The notes under the pieces: model-generated
What the model saw: only the letters and a program-made list of their open reading frames with translations
The model's database searches: none
Told to the model about the DNA's origin: nothing
Shown here: piece after piece, positions 10,390 through 21,563 of the stretch
How positions within the stretch are numbered: the stretch's first letter is position 1
Layout of the letters: each line of letters begins with the position of its first letter
Origin: Telopea speciosissima
Lineage: Eukaryota; Streptophyta; Magnoliopsida; Proteales; Proteaceae
NCBI RefSeq assembly: GCF_018873765.1
Contig: NC_057926.1
Coordinates: 52,495,878-52,559,877, forward strand
Direction: 5' to 3'
DNA: 64,000 bases
Program-made: the position numbers and the translations under genes

Positions 10390-12371
10390 ATATATACCCT
10401 TAAATGGATACAAATGTGAATCATATCCGGATTTTCGACTATCTGTTTACATTCGTGACATGTAACTCGGACCTCCCCCTTCCCCCTCACGGACATGATT
10501 CACTCTCAATCCATGTTTCTTGGTTGTCTTAGCTCTTTTCCTCATTCTCTAAAGCCCATCTAATCTTTAAGCACCCTCAAGATCATTTAGCTACTTATTT
10601 GTATTATTAGTTGATATATATCTATTCGAATTGGATAGATTTTGTTTTGGATTATCTAAATTCGAATTTGAATATCCTTTAACCAAATACAAATAACCTA
10701 AATAGATACCAATCGAATTTGAAATTTTCAACTATCCATTTACATCACTACATGATTCTCTAGCTTCTTCTCTACTAAGGGAGTTGGTTGTGAGAGATGG
10801 AGCTACTTGAGAGAGATTGATCCTTTTATAGGAACCCAGCTTTAGTTTAGTTTTGTAATCAATCTCATTTCTCCTCGCAAAAGTTTGGGGCTTGAACGTT
10901 GAAGAATGAGTGATTCTTTCAGGGATCAGGACCCTTTACTGCCGAGCTGCCCACACTGACACGTGCGCTAGCATCTTGCCCGAACAGGGGTAAGGCAATC
11001 TTTACCGCCTTGCCGTGTGTAGGGCGCATGGAAGTAGGGGCAGCTCAGAAATAGAGGATCCGGATCCTTCTTGCAATTTGTCTGAACTCTCAAGGGGTTT
11101 CTTTGATGAGTTTGAAGTAGAATGGTTGGTGTTTGGGATGGCATTGCATCTAGAAAGTTTCTATAAAAATCGTTTGAAAAAAAAAAATCAATCTTGTTTT
11201 TTTATCTTTGTATTCACTTTAAAAAAATAAAAAGAGGGAAAAAAAAAACTGTAACACATCTCATTAGTGTACTCCCCTCTGCCGCTTGCTCGGAGAACCC
11301 TCACCCATAGCATGAGTCTTCACTCTTGAAAACAAAGGCTGGACCATGACAGGCGGCTGGCAGGGCAGAGGTCAGTCCAGGCTTAGCTTGGTTTTGGATA
11401 TTTTAAGTTCGGGCCGGGCTAGACTTCACAAATAGAAGCCCGTTTGCCTGAATCCAACCCAATTAATTTTACTGGGCTGGACCAGTCTGTGTGCATATAA
11501 AGATCCATGTAATATCAACCTCTCTTTTTCTTCTTCCTCTCCTTCCTCTTCTTATGTGTTTTTTTTTTTTTTTTTTTTGGGGGTGAAACTTCTTATGTGT
11601 GTTTTGAGAGTCTTAAGACTTGAAAGATGGTGCATTTCTTCAAGTTTGAAAAATAAAAATAAGGCAAATTTTATTGCCACAAGGATATGTTGTTTTTCCA
11701 ACATCACAAGGCATCTATTCTGCCACATGGACAGGTAATATGTATGTTTTGACCGTTGGATAGAGAAGACGTTGTTTAGATTGGCTTGCATCAAATTTCA
11801 AAGTTTGATTCAATCAAATACCCCTTTTTTTTCAAATCTAAGTGTGAGCAACGGTCTAGATTAAAAAAAACATAACGTAAAAATGAATTGCTCAGATTTG
11901 TCTTGTGATTTTTAGAAACCTCACCTTCCATTGTTACATTGATAGCTATCCATAAAATAAGCCTTGCTTTTAAGAGAGAGATCTTGATCTTCCAAATTCT
12001 TAACTACCCATTAGTCGATTGTCTCCTCTTTCCAAATCCAAAGAAAAATTACAAAAAAAATATTTATGGAATAATAACTCAAATAACCATTAAACAAAAA
12101 TTTCCCTACGAGGCAATTAGGATGGAATCTCTTAAATAGAATCACATAATTTTATCACATGCCAGAATGATGTGGAAAATCTGACCATTAGATATCTAGG
12201 GACTTGTATGAATAGGTCACTTATCAAATTTCAAACTAAAATTCAATCATATACCTCTCATGTAATAACATACCTTTCTAACAGTTTGTTTGCCAGGTGG
12301 CCAAATCTCTTTAGGCTAAACTCGATATGTGAGCAAGGGATCTTGCGGTCTACCTATCCACAAAGTTTCAT
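10390..12371. other. Intergenic, low complexity and repeats
   Basis: No gene seen. It has a T-run of 20 or so at 11560-11578, A-runs near 11178-11252, and short inverted segments around 10931-11045 (GAGCTGCCC against GGGGCAGCTC) typical of small fold-back repeats. Confidence 0.3.
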
Positions 12372-12494
12372 GTTGTGTTTGGTATGCATTCTACGTTGAT
12401 TTCACATTCTTGGACAACAAAAACAACTATCTTTATCATCCGAGAATGTGAAATCGACCTAGAATGCATTCCAAAAATGCATATCAAACGCAGC
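12372..12494. mobile_element. Fold-back MITE, copy 1
   Basis: A 123-bp element with ends GTTGTGTTTGGTATGCATT and the inverse of GCTGCGTTTGATATGCATT. It shares its interior (ACAACAAAAACAACTATC) with the copies at 12532 and 12793. No clear target duplication. Confidence 0.65.
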
Positions 12495-12531
12495 CTCAGA
12501 CTCATCTAATTGGCCATGCGATAGCATTAAG

Positions 12532-12654
12532 GCTGTGTTTGGTATGCATTCTTGGAAAGCATTCTAGGTCAATTTCGCATTCTCGGGCGATAAAAACAAC
12601 TATTTCCATCATCCAAGAATGCGAAATCAACCCAGAATGTATACCAAACGCAGC
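12532..12654. mobile_element. Fold-back MITE, copy 2
   Basis: A 123-bp element, the same length as copy 1. Ends GCTGTGTTTGGTATGCATTC and the inverse of GCTGCGTTTGGTATACATTC. Flanked by TTAAG on both sides (12527-12531 and 12655-12659), a candidate 5-bp target duplication. Confidence 0.7.
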
Positions 12655-12792
12655 TTAAGACTCGAAAAAAATGGTTTGATATAGACTATTTAACTTTTAT
12701 TCCACATTCTTATTTTATAATAGGAATGCATTTCTAAGAATGCATTCTCAAAATAAATTTTGGGTTTTTAGAACACATTCTTAAACCTTAAG

Positions 12793-12921
12793 GGTGTGTT
12801 TGGTATGCATTCTTGGAATGTATTCTAAGTCAATTTCGCATTCTCGGGCAATAAAATCAACTATGCTATTTTTATCATCCGAGAATGTGAAATCGACCTA
12901 GAATGCATACCAAACGCTACC
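12793..12921. mobile_element. Fold-back MITE, copy 3
   Basis: A 129-bp copy of the same family. Ends GGTGTGTTTGGTATGCATTC and the inverse of GGTAGCGTTTGGTATGCATT, with TAAG adjoining both ends. A further diverged end (AACCAAACACAACC, about 12990-13003) follows, so the cluster may hold a fourth, broken copy. Confidence 0.65.
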
Positions 12922-13463
12922 TAAGTTTTCTCATTTTTTTTCGTTCCAAAATGCATTCTAGACCCAAAATCTATTGTGAGAATGTAAAACCAAACACAAC
13001 CTAAGTTTCCATTGAGAAGATTCAATCTTAAAGGTTGAATTCATTAGAGAAAATAAGAAAAACTCAGCCAGCTAGGTTGGCCATGGTATATGCTGGGAAG
13101 TTCCCTGAAGCAATGTATGGGTTGTTGTGTTGGTTTCATAGTTGTGGGATTGCTTTATTTCTGTCTCTTGCTTCACTAACAGAATGAGTTATCATTAGTG
13201 GGGGAAAACAAAAACTAATTGTCAAGCAAGTAGGTGCAAGGTTCATAAAATAGACCATTCCCATTTAACATTGGTAAAGGTTGTTAGCGAGTTAATACAT
13301 CCATATTGGAGGGCAAAATGGTCCGATACGGCTTAATATTGCTGATCCATATTGGTATTGGTATCGGCCAAAACCGATATGGCGCTATCGTGGTTTAAAT
13401 CTTTGCCTCTATCTTTTTTGTTAATGCAGCTGGAAGTATGGTTTAAAATTGGCATTGGAAGAA

Positions 13464-13565
13464 GTAGATGTGGCCATGGTGGCCAAGGTTGGTTAAGAAG
13501 TGTTTGGCTAAACAAAAGGGTTAACCAAGGCCAAACACTGCTTAACCAACCATGGCCACATCTAC
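13464..13565. repeat. Hairpin repeat
   Basis: Near-perfect inverted repeat. GTAGATGTGGCCATGG at 13464 pairs with CCATGGCCACATCTAC ending at 13565, and inner parts TTGGTTAAG and AGTGTTTGG also pair with CTTAACCAA and CCAAACACT. The left arm carries a short extra GGCCAAGG. It is probably a MITE. Confidence 0.65.
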
Positions 13566-13929
13566 CAGATGCTTAACACCGTGTTTGGTTTGCGTAAATT
13601 CATGACTGTTGAATCAATAGAATCATGATTCTCAATTTCGTGTAGTGTCTGGTTGATTTATGAGATGACATCTAAAGAAACACAAAAATCCAGAGATCTA
13701 CCATTTACACTAAAAATCACAAATCTTGAGGTGAAATCTGAAGATTCAACCTTTTTATAAAATCCTTGACATCTGGAGATTCACAAAAAATCAGGATTTT
13801 CCTCAAGTTCACGTCAACCATCCGCAGCTCTGCTCCTCCTCATCGTCGTTGTCGCTGCTGCTCCTCATTGACTCCAGGTAATCTCTCTCTCTCTCTCTCA
13901 TTCTGTCTCTTCTCTCTCATTCTGTCTCT

Positions 13930-13965
<36 letters not shown>

Positions 13966-14969
13966 GTTCTCTCTTTATCCCTCACGATTGAATCCCAACC
14001 TTTTTTCTCCTCCCTTCATCTTCTTCATCTCAGGTCTTTATTTTGGAACCCTAACTCACGATCGAAGAATTCCCTTCCGATAACGGTTGCAGAGGTCAAG
14101 GAGAACCCATTTCCAGCAAGGGTTGCAGAGGTGGATTTTCTCCTTTCGAATTGCTAGACCGAAATGGTGGTGGATTCATCTCAACGGAGAAATTCTAAAT
14201 CGAAAAATTCCTTTTCAGTAATGGTTGCAGAGGTCAAGTAACCAAATAGTTATTCTGGTAGATTCAGGTTTCAGAATCAGGTAACCAAACAGTTATTCTG
14301 TCAGAATTTTAAATCCACAGATACTTAATCTGTGAATGTTACATCAAACTCAATATAGGCACCAAAAGATTTAGATTTAAACATGGCAACCAAAAACCGG
14401 TGTAAAGCATCTCATGGACCCTTATACATATTTCAGGCAAGAGGGGTAGGTCTATAACAAGAAGTAGATATGAACTAATTTTCCAAGGGCATCTCTATTG
14501 TGGGCTGGAATATTCTAATTAATGGTATTATCCTAATCACATTTGGTGTGTAACAGCTCTGCTTAATTAAGTTGAATATGCAAACGTAATATAAAACGGA
14601 ATCATCTGATGAGAGAGAGATGGAAGAAGAAGAAGAAAAAGAAATACGAGGTTGAAAGGCTTTGTGTGTGTGTGTCATAGTTTTAGTGCACCGTTTTGGA
14701 TCCAATATCAGCATGGATCGATTGGTATCAGATACCTTTGCCACTGATGTTTCTTAAAAGGTGAGTTTTTTTTATAAGTTTACTCCTGGTCTGTATTGTA
14801 CAATCGATACGGATCAGTCATGTATCAATATCTTGTAAGCTGTGTTCGGGGAGAGTTATTGTCTGTCGTTAGCCTTTATGGTCAAATCAGTCAGGGAAGC
14901 CTAAGAGGCATTGGTTTACCTTGGGACGGATGTCATGTGTGTGTGTCCACTTAATCTATGATTTATCAT

Positions 14970-15000
<31 letters not shown>

Positions 15001-16108
15001 ATTAAATTTTTAAGAGCTTCTTGTAGCTAAGGTGTCTTAGGATTTTTCATGAATGATCTACAAGCCACTTAAGAGGAGACAATGACCAAAATATTTTGCA
15101 CACGCTACCACACGAGTAGACTGCTTAAAAAATGTAGAAACATGCATGTCAACAAAAAGCTCTTTCTTAATATAATTACAGAATTCCCAAGAAGAGTATG
15201 GTTCTAACTACTAGTATTGCATTGATGTATCAGTTAATTTGTATTGATATCGTTAGAGACCGATATTGATATGATATTGATGTAGGACACTTGTGTCACC
15301 CAAAAAGTGCTTTATTTTTAATTTATTCTGATCTTTGACCTAATACGACCAATCTGTATCAATATCTTATCTCATCCTATAAGATGGAAGCCATCTCAAC
15401 CATATCTCTTTAACTGAAAATAAAAACATGGGAAAATATTCTCCGTGGGTGAGCGTGGGGGGAGGAGGCGTAGGCCACACCCAGACATAGTGGGGGGGGA
15501 GGTGAAATGATCGCCCCACCCCCACAGATGCCACAATGTGCTCTCTCATTGGCTGCCACACGCGTGGCCCGTGTGCTTCCCCAAGAACATATTATTGGAG
15601 CACATTTTTATCATCAATCAAATCAAGTTACATGTCCTCTAATTTTCTAAACTATAGGTCGAACTTTGAAACTAATCTCTCTCTCTCTCTCTATACAAGT
15701 CCTTGCCTTGTTTGACTTGAAAGAAATCTCATTTCTTTGAAAGATGCATAAGTTAAAACAATTAAGAAAAAAGAAAGCTAATGTCATAGTCTTTGACTTC
15801 CTTTTCAAAAAAAAAAAAAAAAAAGGTAAAGAAAGAGAGATAATTGTAGAAAGAGAAAACTATACCTTCCAATTTTTCTTCTTTTCTTCTTTTCTTCTTT
15901 TCTTCTTTTCTTCTTTGCTTCTTATGATTGATTGTTGCTTGGAAGGTGTGTTTTAAATGTGATTAATGCTCATGTGAAGAAGATAAGAAGGTCTTATCTT
16001 ATTTAAGATGGTTGTTTAATCCTTTTCAAGGGTTTACGTGTCACATATACACACGTAGCAAATGGAAAGCTATGGCTGCGAAAACGTGGAACCTTCTCCA
16101 TCTTCTTG
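13566..16108. other. Intergenic with simple repeats
   Basis: No gene seen. It holds an imperfect CT microsatellite (about 13880-13966), GT/GA runs (14938-15000), a short CT run (15679-15693), an A-run (15807-15824) and a TTTTCTTC minisatellite (15878-15916). The stretch at 15420-15560 (GGGAAAATATTCTCCGTG and following) resembles the repeat near 23380. Confidence 0.35.
13880..13966. repeat. CT microsatellite, imperfect
   Basis: Alternating CT tracts of several units, interrupted by CATTCTGTCTCTT spacers that themselves repeat. An ordinary plant simple-sequence repeat. Confidence 0.85.
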
Positions 16109-16295
16109 AGATTTTATATGTTTTTATTTTTTTTGAGACAGGAGGAGTATCCTACTTTAGACTGACTAAATCCCCCCTGGGCTCGTACATGACCCCCTGC
16201 AGGCACGAACCAAGAGCTTTTGGGCCATAGTGAATCTCAGGCGGGTGGCGCCAAGAAATTATGCAGCGGTGAAGGTTTGATTAGATTTTATATGT
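16109..16295 (-). mobile_element. SINE, copy A, with 13-bp TSD
   Basis: A 161-bp insertion (16122-16282) flanked by a 13-bp perfect direct repeat AGATTTTATATGT (16109-16121 and 16283-16295). A T-rich run at the left end is the A-tail of an element lying on the minus strand. The body shares ATGTACGAGCCCAGGGG and CCACCCGCCTGAG (minus strand) with the copy at 55144. Long perfect target repeats plus an A-tail are hallmarks of target-primed SINE insertion. A box-B-like GGTTCGTGC is present; box A is not convincing. Confidence 0.75.
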
Positions 16296-16499
16296 ATTTC
16301 TTTTAAGATATCTACTCTATCCTATTCTAAGTAGCATGATTAAAGGTTTCAAACACTAAAAAGAACCGGTCGAACCAATCAAACTGGACAGAAATACTCT
16401 AATTGAATCGAACCATTTCCCTTTTGGATTTCATACAATAATTAAAGGGAAATAATTATGGATTGAGCTCCACTCTAGGGAGCCTAGTGCCAAGGGATT

Positions 16500-16620
16500 G
16501 AGGGAGTGCCAGGGGGCATCCCACTGCTGAGCTGTGCGGCACACATCGTGACAAATGACTGACATATGCCAAAATGTGTGTATCACAGCTCAGACATTGA
16601 ATGCCCCCTGGGTACTCCCT
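16500..16620. repeat. Fold-back repeat
   Basis: GGGAGTGCCAGGGGGCAT on the left is inverted as ATGCCCCCTGGGTACTCCCT on the right, with an inner pair GAGCTGTG and CACAGCTC. It has the size and form of a small MITE. No target duplication could be fixed. Confidence 0.55.
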
Positions 16621-19026
16621 AGAGAGGAGCCGGATCCAAGAATTATGTCCCTCATTTTCCTCCCCATAGGTGAAGAGAAACTTTCTCCAAAATATAATGA
16701 TTGGAACTATAATTTAGACTCAGCTCAATTATTTCCCTATATAAGTTCAACATAAATGCTCTCGTAATCCCAATCTAATAGATGTGGTCAATAGCACTTG
16801 CCCACATTTTCAGTGAACCTCTAACCTTATCCAATATCTCTAGTGTCTCTATTGATGGTGACTCTAATGTATCTTTCGTCAATGTTTATTAAGTTTAGGT
16901 GTTCTTAGGCTTGAGGGGTTAGGCAAGATGTCTCTACGTCACTCTGTAGAATCTAATACTTCTTTCTTTTCATCAATATAAGCTCCTAAGGCTGTCAATT
17001 TGTATTGTAAGTTCAATGGCTTAACTAATCATGCTCATAAATCCAGCCCCTTATCCAAATTAGGGTTTTAAAAATTGGGATCGGACGGGCTAGATCCGGC
17101 TCCCCAATTCTCTTCCAAAAACTAGGGTTAGGGCATTTTTGGGCCGATTATTATCGGTTCCACATTGATCCGGGTCGAAATCACTTGGGACCAATCTAGA
17201 TCCTAATTCCGAAGTTTTAAACCCTGATCCAAATATACCTATCTTCTTGTTATTTGCATCAATGGGCTATATGATATGATCATCATAGTTTTAAACTTAT
17301 TTTGGAATCGTTTGATTTGGATTGGAATAGGCCGTACTTGTCCAATTTCTTTCCACAAACTAGGATTAGGGCTTATTTGGGCTGGTTAATACAAGTTCCT
17401 CATCGATCTAGATCAGAACCTCATTCTATGCATATTGTGTCTGATTGAGATCCAATGAAGATGAAACATCCCCCCCCCCCCCCCGACGATTAATAGTGGA
17501 TACCAAGTTTATCTCCTCCTCCACACGGAAGCTAGTGTGGAACCTAAGATCAAGCCCTGAGAATCCTCAATCAAACAAGAATTTCCACGTCCTGACTTTG
17601 ATACCACTTATTAGGGACTTGGGTCTCATCCTCAAAAGCTAATCGTTAAGGAGAGGGTGCCCAAGTACCTATTAACCCACTCATATCCCTTTTCATATCC
17701 GATGTGAGACTATTTTTTCTATCTTATGCATGGATATCCCAACATGTTACAATCAGATGGCGTTCTTTATGCCCCAAAAATATATGTTTTTAGGGAAGCA
17801 GTTTTTTGTATGGTAGTCCACACTCCCATGTGTCTCTCTCTCTCCCTCTTCCTTAAAGCAAGGGGGCAGACGTGTCTTTTCATATGGGGAGGAGAGAGAT
17901 AGACCCGTGGAAATGCTGGCATAGATCAAAACAGACCAAAATCAAAATCAAACTTCAACTTTTTAATTTGATTTCGCGAGTTAAATCGAAATAAATTCAA
18001 TCTCATCAAAATCAAACCAAACTAACTCATTGACACCTTACTCATTAGAATGCCTTCATTGAAGGTTCTGGGTGGTGGTGATCGTCGCTCACAATCAGGG
18101 TTTTAAAAAATGAATCCGATAATGTCAATTCCAATCCGAATTGGCCAAAAGTGATTGAAAATCAACAGATCCAATTCTCAATTTTTAACAGGTAGCTCAA
18201 TCCATGGTTCTAGATCTCGGCCTTGGATCGACCGTATCAATGAACACCGATACCTATACTTGACTGATACCAGATTGATACGCAGTATGAAGATGAGGGT
18301 ATAATTATCAAAATACTGTGTGGTATCGAATATATTTAAAGGCAAAGCTGTCATATGACTGATACCAACTAATATCTCCACCGTATCCGATTCGATGCCG
18401 ATACCAAATGCCTGATCACGCGAATCCAGAAAGTAAAGAAAGACTCCAATAATCATTCTGTAATAGTTTTTCCAGACTTCCAAACAGAATTGGGATTTGA
18501 AGTTTACTTAATAGAGGAGGGGTTCGTTCCTCGAGGTGGAGGGATTGAAAGAAAGCAAATTTTGTCTCTCCCAATCCCAAATGCCAATTGGGTCTTCTTG
18601 GCCAGTTGGCTCAAAATACTTTCCGCCTTTTTCTTTCTTCTCAGCCAGCTGGTTATTCCTCCGTTCCTCTTTTTCAGTCTCTGTCAAATTTTGGCTTACT
18701 AAAAGTCTCGCACCTCAAGACAAATACTTTTTTTCCTTTCCGCCAAACACTCTGTAATGATCATTTCTACTCCTTCGTCTGGCTGTCATCTCACTATCAT
18801 CAACTACTCACTTCACTTCACTTCACTTACCCCGAAGACCCCATAAAACGAATATCTGCCACTCATAATTTCTTATAAAGAAAGAAAAAAAAAATTTTAT
18901 ATGGAAAGGGAATCGCTGCCAGACTGCGTGGTCCCATCACCCGAACAAATGAGACCGTGGTCCGCGGGACATCCAACAAGGGAAAATTATCTCCTCCAAT
19001 TTTCTGTTTGACTTAGTTCCTCAGTG
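16621..19026. other. Intergenic, several small repeats
   Basis: No gene seen. It contains a C-run at 17469-17484, a segment at 17620-17720 (GTTAAGGAGAGGGTGCCCAA) related to 28385-28460, and a relative (about 17815-17935) of the hairpin at 59872. The frames at 18490-18878 overlap each other and show no known protein. Confidence 0.35.
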
Positions 19027-19105
19027 CCTGTAATAAGGGGGTGGATCCATCTGAGCAGTGTGTTCAAGTAGGGGTAGGGTGGTTATTGCACCCCCTTATT
19101 ACAGG
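19027..19105. repeat. Small fold-back MITE
   Basis: A 79-bp unit with perfect 17-bp inverted ends (CCTGTAATAAGGGGGTG and its complement). A related, less perfect unit lies at about 33947-34020 and shares GTGGATCC, GAGCAG and AGGGTGGT. Confidence 0.65.
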
Positions 19106-20129
19106 TACTGGGAGAAGTGAAGGGGAAAGAGATCTTCCAACAAGAGAACTTTCATTTCACAAGAGTGATCGATCGATCATTTCGCTTTTCTAGTGTTTGG
19201 GCAAAAAACCAAATTGAAATTGTTTATTAAAATTGAATCGAGCTATTTTCATATTTAATAGATGATTTGATTTTAGATCCTTGCAACTTAGGGTTGAGCG
19301 GCCATCATGTTGTGTTCAACTCACACGTCACCACGTAGATTTTATTCCACTTTGATGAATTGGTAGACGATGATTTGATATTTTTAAATTTTGAATTATA
19401 ATTTTGAATTTTAAATTGAACTCATCTACCAACCATTGGATTGGAATAAAATCCACGAGGTGGCCTATGACTTGAGCGTATAGCATCATCATCGCTCAAT
19501 CCCAAACCTTAAACTAATCACATGTGAAATCTCAGTCATATTCAATCAAATACCTTATTTCATATTTACATAATTACATGCATCATATATGTCAATGTGT
19601 ATCAATACTTTACAACATTTTTTTTTATCACCTTCTTCATTAGGGAGAGTTTTAAAATTATAAAATATCAAGGAAGAAAATGAGGTGAAATTCTTTTTTT
19701 ATTAAAGTACAAATCATGAAATTATGAGTAAAATAGCCTTATAGGGAAAAAAGGTGACGAAAGCCCTAGAAACACTATCTGAGACTCCCTCGACAATCTA
19801 CCCACTAAGGTTTCTGGGAACTATGAAGTTGCACGCTTGCACTTTGGCACACCACCACACATCTTACAATCTTTGTCGGCGAGGAGATGGGCACTGAGCC
19901 GTCCTGCCCACCTTTGTCTCTCATAGTGGCACGTACACATATGTCCCCAACAACCTGGACCCCACCATTTTTGTCCTTTAGGAATATATATGGTCTTCCA
20001 CGAATTTCAAGTCTCTTCCACGTGTTCGTGTGGGACCCACATCTTAGATAATAAGCTTAAAAGGGTTAAGGGATAGTATCATACACAGTAATATATATAA
20101 TATACACCGTCCGATTAGAATTAAAGATC
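19106..20129. other. Intergenic, 3' flank of the protease gene
   Basis: No gene seen. AT-rich. The part nearest 20129 should hold the protease 3' UTR and poly(A) signals on the minus strand, but no single signal stands out. Confidence 0.35.
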
Positions 20130-21506
20130 TTATGCCGATCTGCTACAATCTGTTATTCCGAACCCAACTCTACGATTGGTTAGGTCAAACTCTACCCATA
20201 AGTTCTGCTGATGAACATTCCCAATTATATTACTTTCCACTCCTAGTAAATCTGACCGTCCGATGCTCAAGCAGTGGACCCCACTACCTACATCAGCCAA
20301 TACCCTATCCTTACCCACCACAGTCTCAACCCCTTTCTCAAACTCCAACACTACGTCCCCTATCAACCGTCCGATCTCTGCTGCATCCCCATCAAAGCAT
20401 AGATCCAATGCTTGTCCGTAAACGAATCCCTTCTTCACTCTGGACCCCACCAACCTCATGATCTCTTCCTTCACCTTAACATACGCAGCTTCCACCAAGA
20501 ACGTGAACTCCGTGCCGGAATCTATCATCGTCTGACCAGCACCACCAGCATCCGGTCTAAAAACGGACCGGGGAATATCCAACCGGTTCATTCCAATCCG
20601 TATCCCTTCCATCCCTACCGTATACGCCAATGGATCGAAATTCGGCATCCGTTGACTTTGACTCCGATCAAAGGTCAACAAGTCAACATACCGAAAACCA
20701 CCGGAGCTTGGATTCTCTCCGAGATAGAAAGACCCAACTGGAGGCGACGCCACCATCCGGTTCGGTCGAACCGGAACGCAATAAGAGAACTTGGAAATCT
20801 TGGCTTGTGCAGCAAAGGAGAGCCGGCCGAGATTCATTCCCAAGATTCCCTCCGTGGAAGCATCTGTAGATTCCCGAGCACAACCAAGGATTAAAGGAGG
20901 AGTGGTTTGACAGCTTGAAAACGCTATTTTTTCTCGGACGAGATTACCCTCAGCTAAAGTTCCGTCGGCGTAGAAGTAAGAGTAGTGGCAGAGACGGTTT
21001 TGGTCGCAGGAAGTTGGGAGGGTAAAATCGGGAATTTGTGGTTTGCAGATTGGGTGGTTACAGGGAAGAACAGAGAAAGTGGAGGAACGAGAAGGATCGA
21101 AGGAAGACGGTGGAGGAAGATTGGTTTGAGGTTTTGTGACCGTTGATTTCTTGTTGCATTGGACCCACGATAACTGGCTTCCGGTATCTAAAACCATCTG
21201 TTTGGTCTGTGGTGGGGTCCCTATAGGAAGAGAAACGATCAAAGCCATTGTATACTTGAAAGAAGATCTGTAAGCTTTTAGGTTTGTTTTAGGGACTTGT
21301 TTGGTTGATGGTGAAGTGAGGGAAGAGGAAAGGAGAGGAGAAGAAGAAGAAGGGGAAAGAGGGAGAGAAGTGAGAGGGAAAGAAAGAGAGTAGTTCAAAG
21401 AGGGTTTAAGCTTTTTCAGGGTTTCTTGCTTTGAGAAGGAGAAGAGAGAACAGAGGAAGAAGAAGAAGAAGAAGAATAGACGAAGAAGAGAGTTGCAGTG
21501 AGCCAT
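20130..21506 (-). CDS. Nepenthesin-type aspartic protease
   Basis: A 458-residue, single-exon pepsin-family (A1) protease predicted to be secreted and to cleave proteins in the wall or secretory system. The N-terminus has a hydrophobic signal segment with seven Phe (residues 11-17). A low-complexity Ser/Pro/Leu prosegment follows to about residue 75. The first catalytic motif DTGS is at 107-110 in the block MVLDTGSQLSWVQC, the flap YADGT at 179-183 and the second catalytic motif DSGT at 329-332. The many Cys fit the nepenthesin insert. Length and order fit the Arabidopsis At1g66180/At5g37540 group, from memory. The start is a true ATG and the next upstream element is a TATA box, so I accept it. 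Stop is TAA. No lesions seen. The substrate is unknown. Confidence 0.93.
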   Translation of the reverse strand: MAHCNSLLRLFFFFFFFLCSLFSFSKQETLKKLKPSLNYSLSFPLTSLPLSPSSSSPLLSSSLTSPSTKQVPKTNLKAYRSSFKYTMALIVSLPIGTPPQTKQMVLDTGSQLSWVQCNKKSTVTKPQTNLPPPSSFDPSRSSTFSVLPCNHPICKPQIPDFTLPTSCDQNRLCHYSYFYADGTLAEGNLVREKIAFSSCQTTPPLILGCARESTDASTEGILGMNLGRLSFAAQAKISKFSYCVPVRPNRMVASPPVGSFYLGENPSSGGFRYVDLLTFDRSQSQRMPNFDPLAYTVGMEGIRIGMNRLDIPRSVFRPDAGGAGQTMIDSGTEFTFLVEAAYVKVKEEIMRLVGSRVKKGFVYGQALDLCFDGDAAEIGRLIGDVVLEFEKGVETVVGKDRVLADVGSGVHCLSIGRSDLLGVESNIIGNVHQQNLWVEFDLTNRRVGFGITDCSRSA

Positions 21507-21555
21507 GGCTATAGACGGTGATGGTGTGGGGACTAAAAGACTTGCGTTTTGGTTC

Positions 21556-21563
21556 TATTTATA
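21556..21563 (-). promoter_or_regulatory. TATA box of the protease gene
   Basis: TATAAATA on the minus strand, 50 bp upstream of the ATG at 21506. This would put transcription start near 21525-21530 and leave a very short 5' UTR. Confidence 0.6.

Noticed and set aside
13333-13576. Overlapping frames on both strands
   Set aside because: Produced by the hairpin repeat at 13464-13565.
20412-20894. 160-codon open frame on the plus strand
   Set aside because: Lies antisense within the aspartic protease gene and shows no domain.
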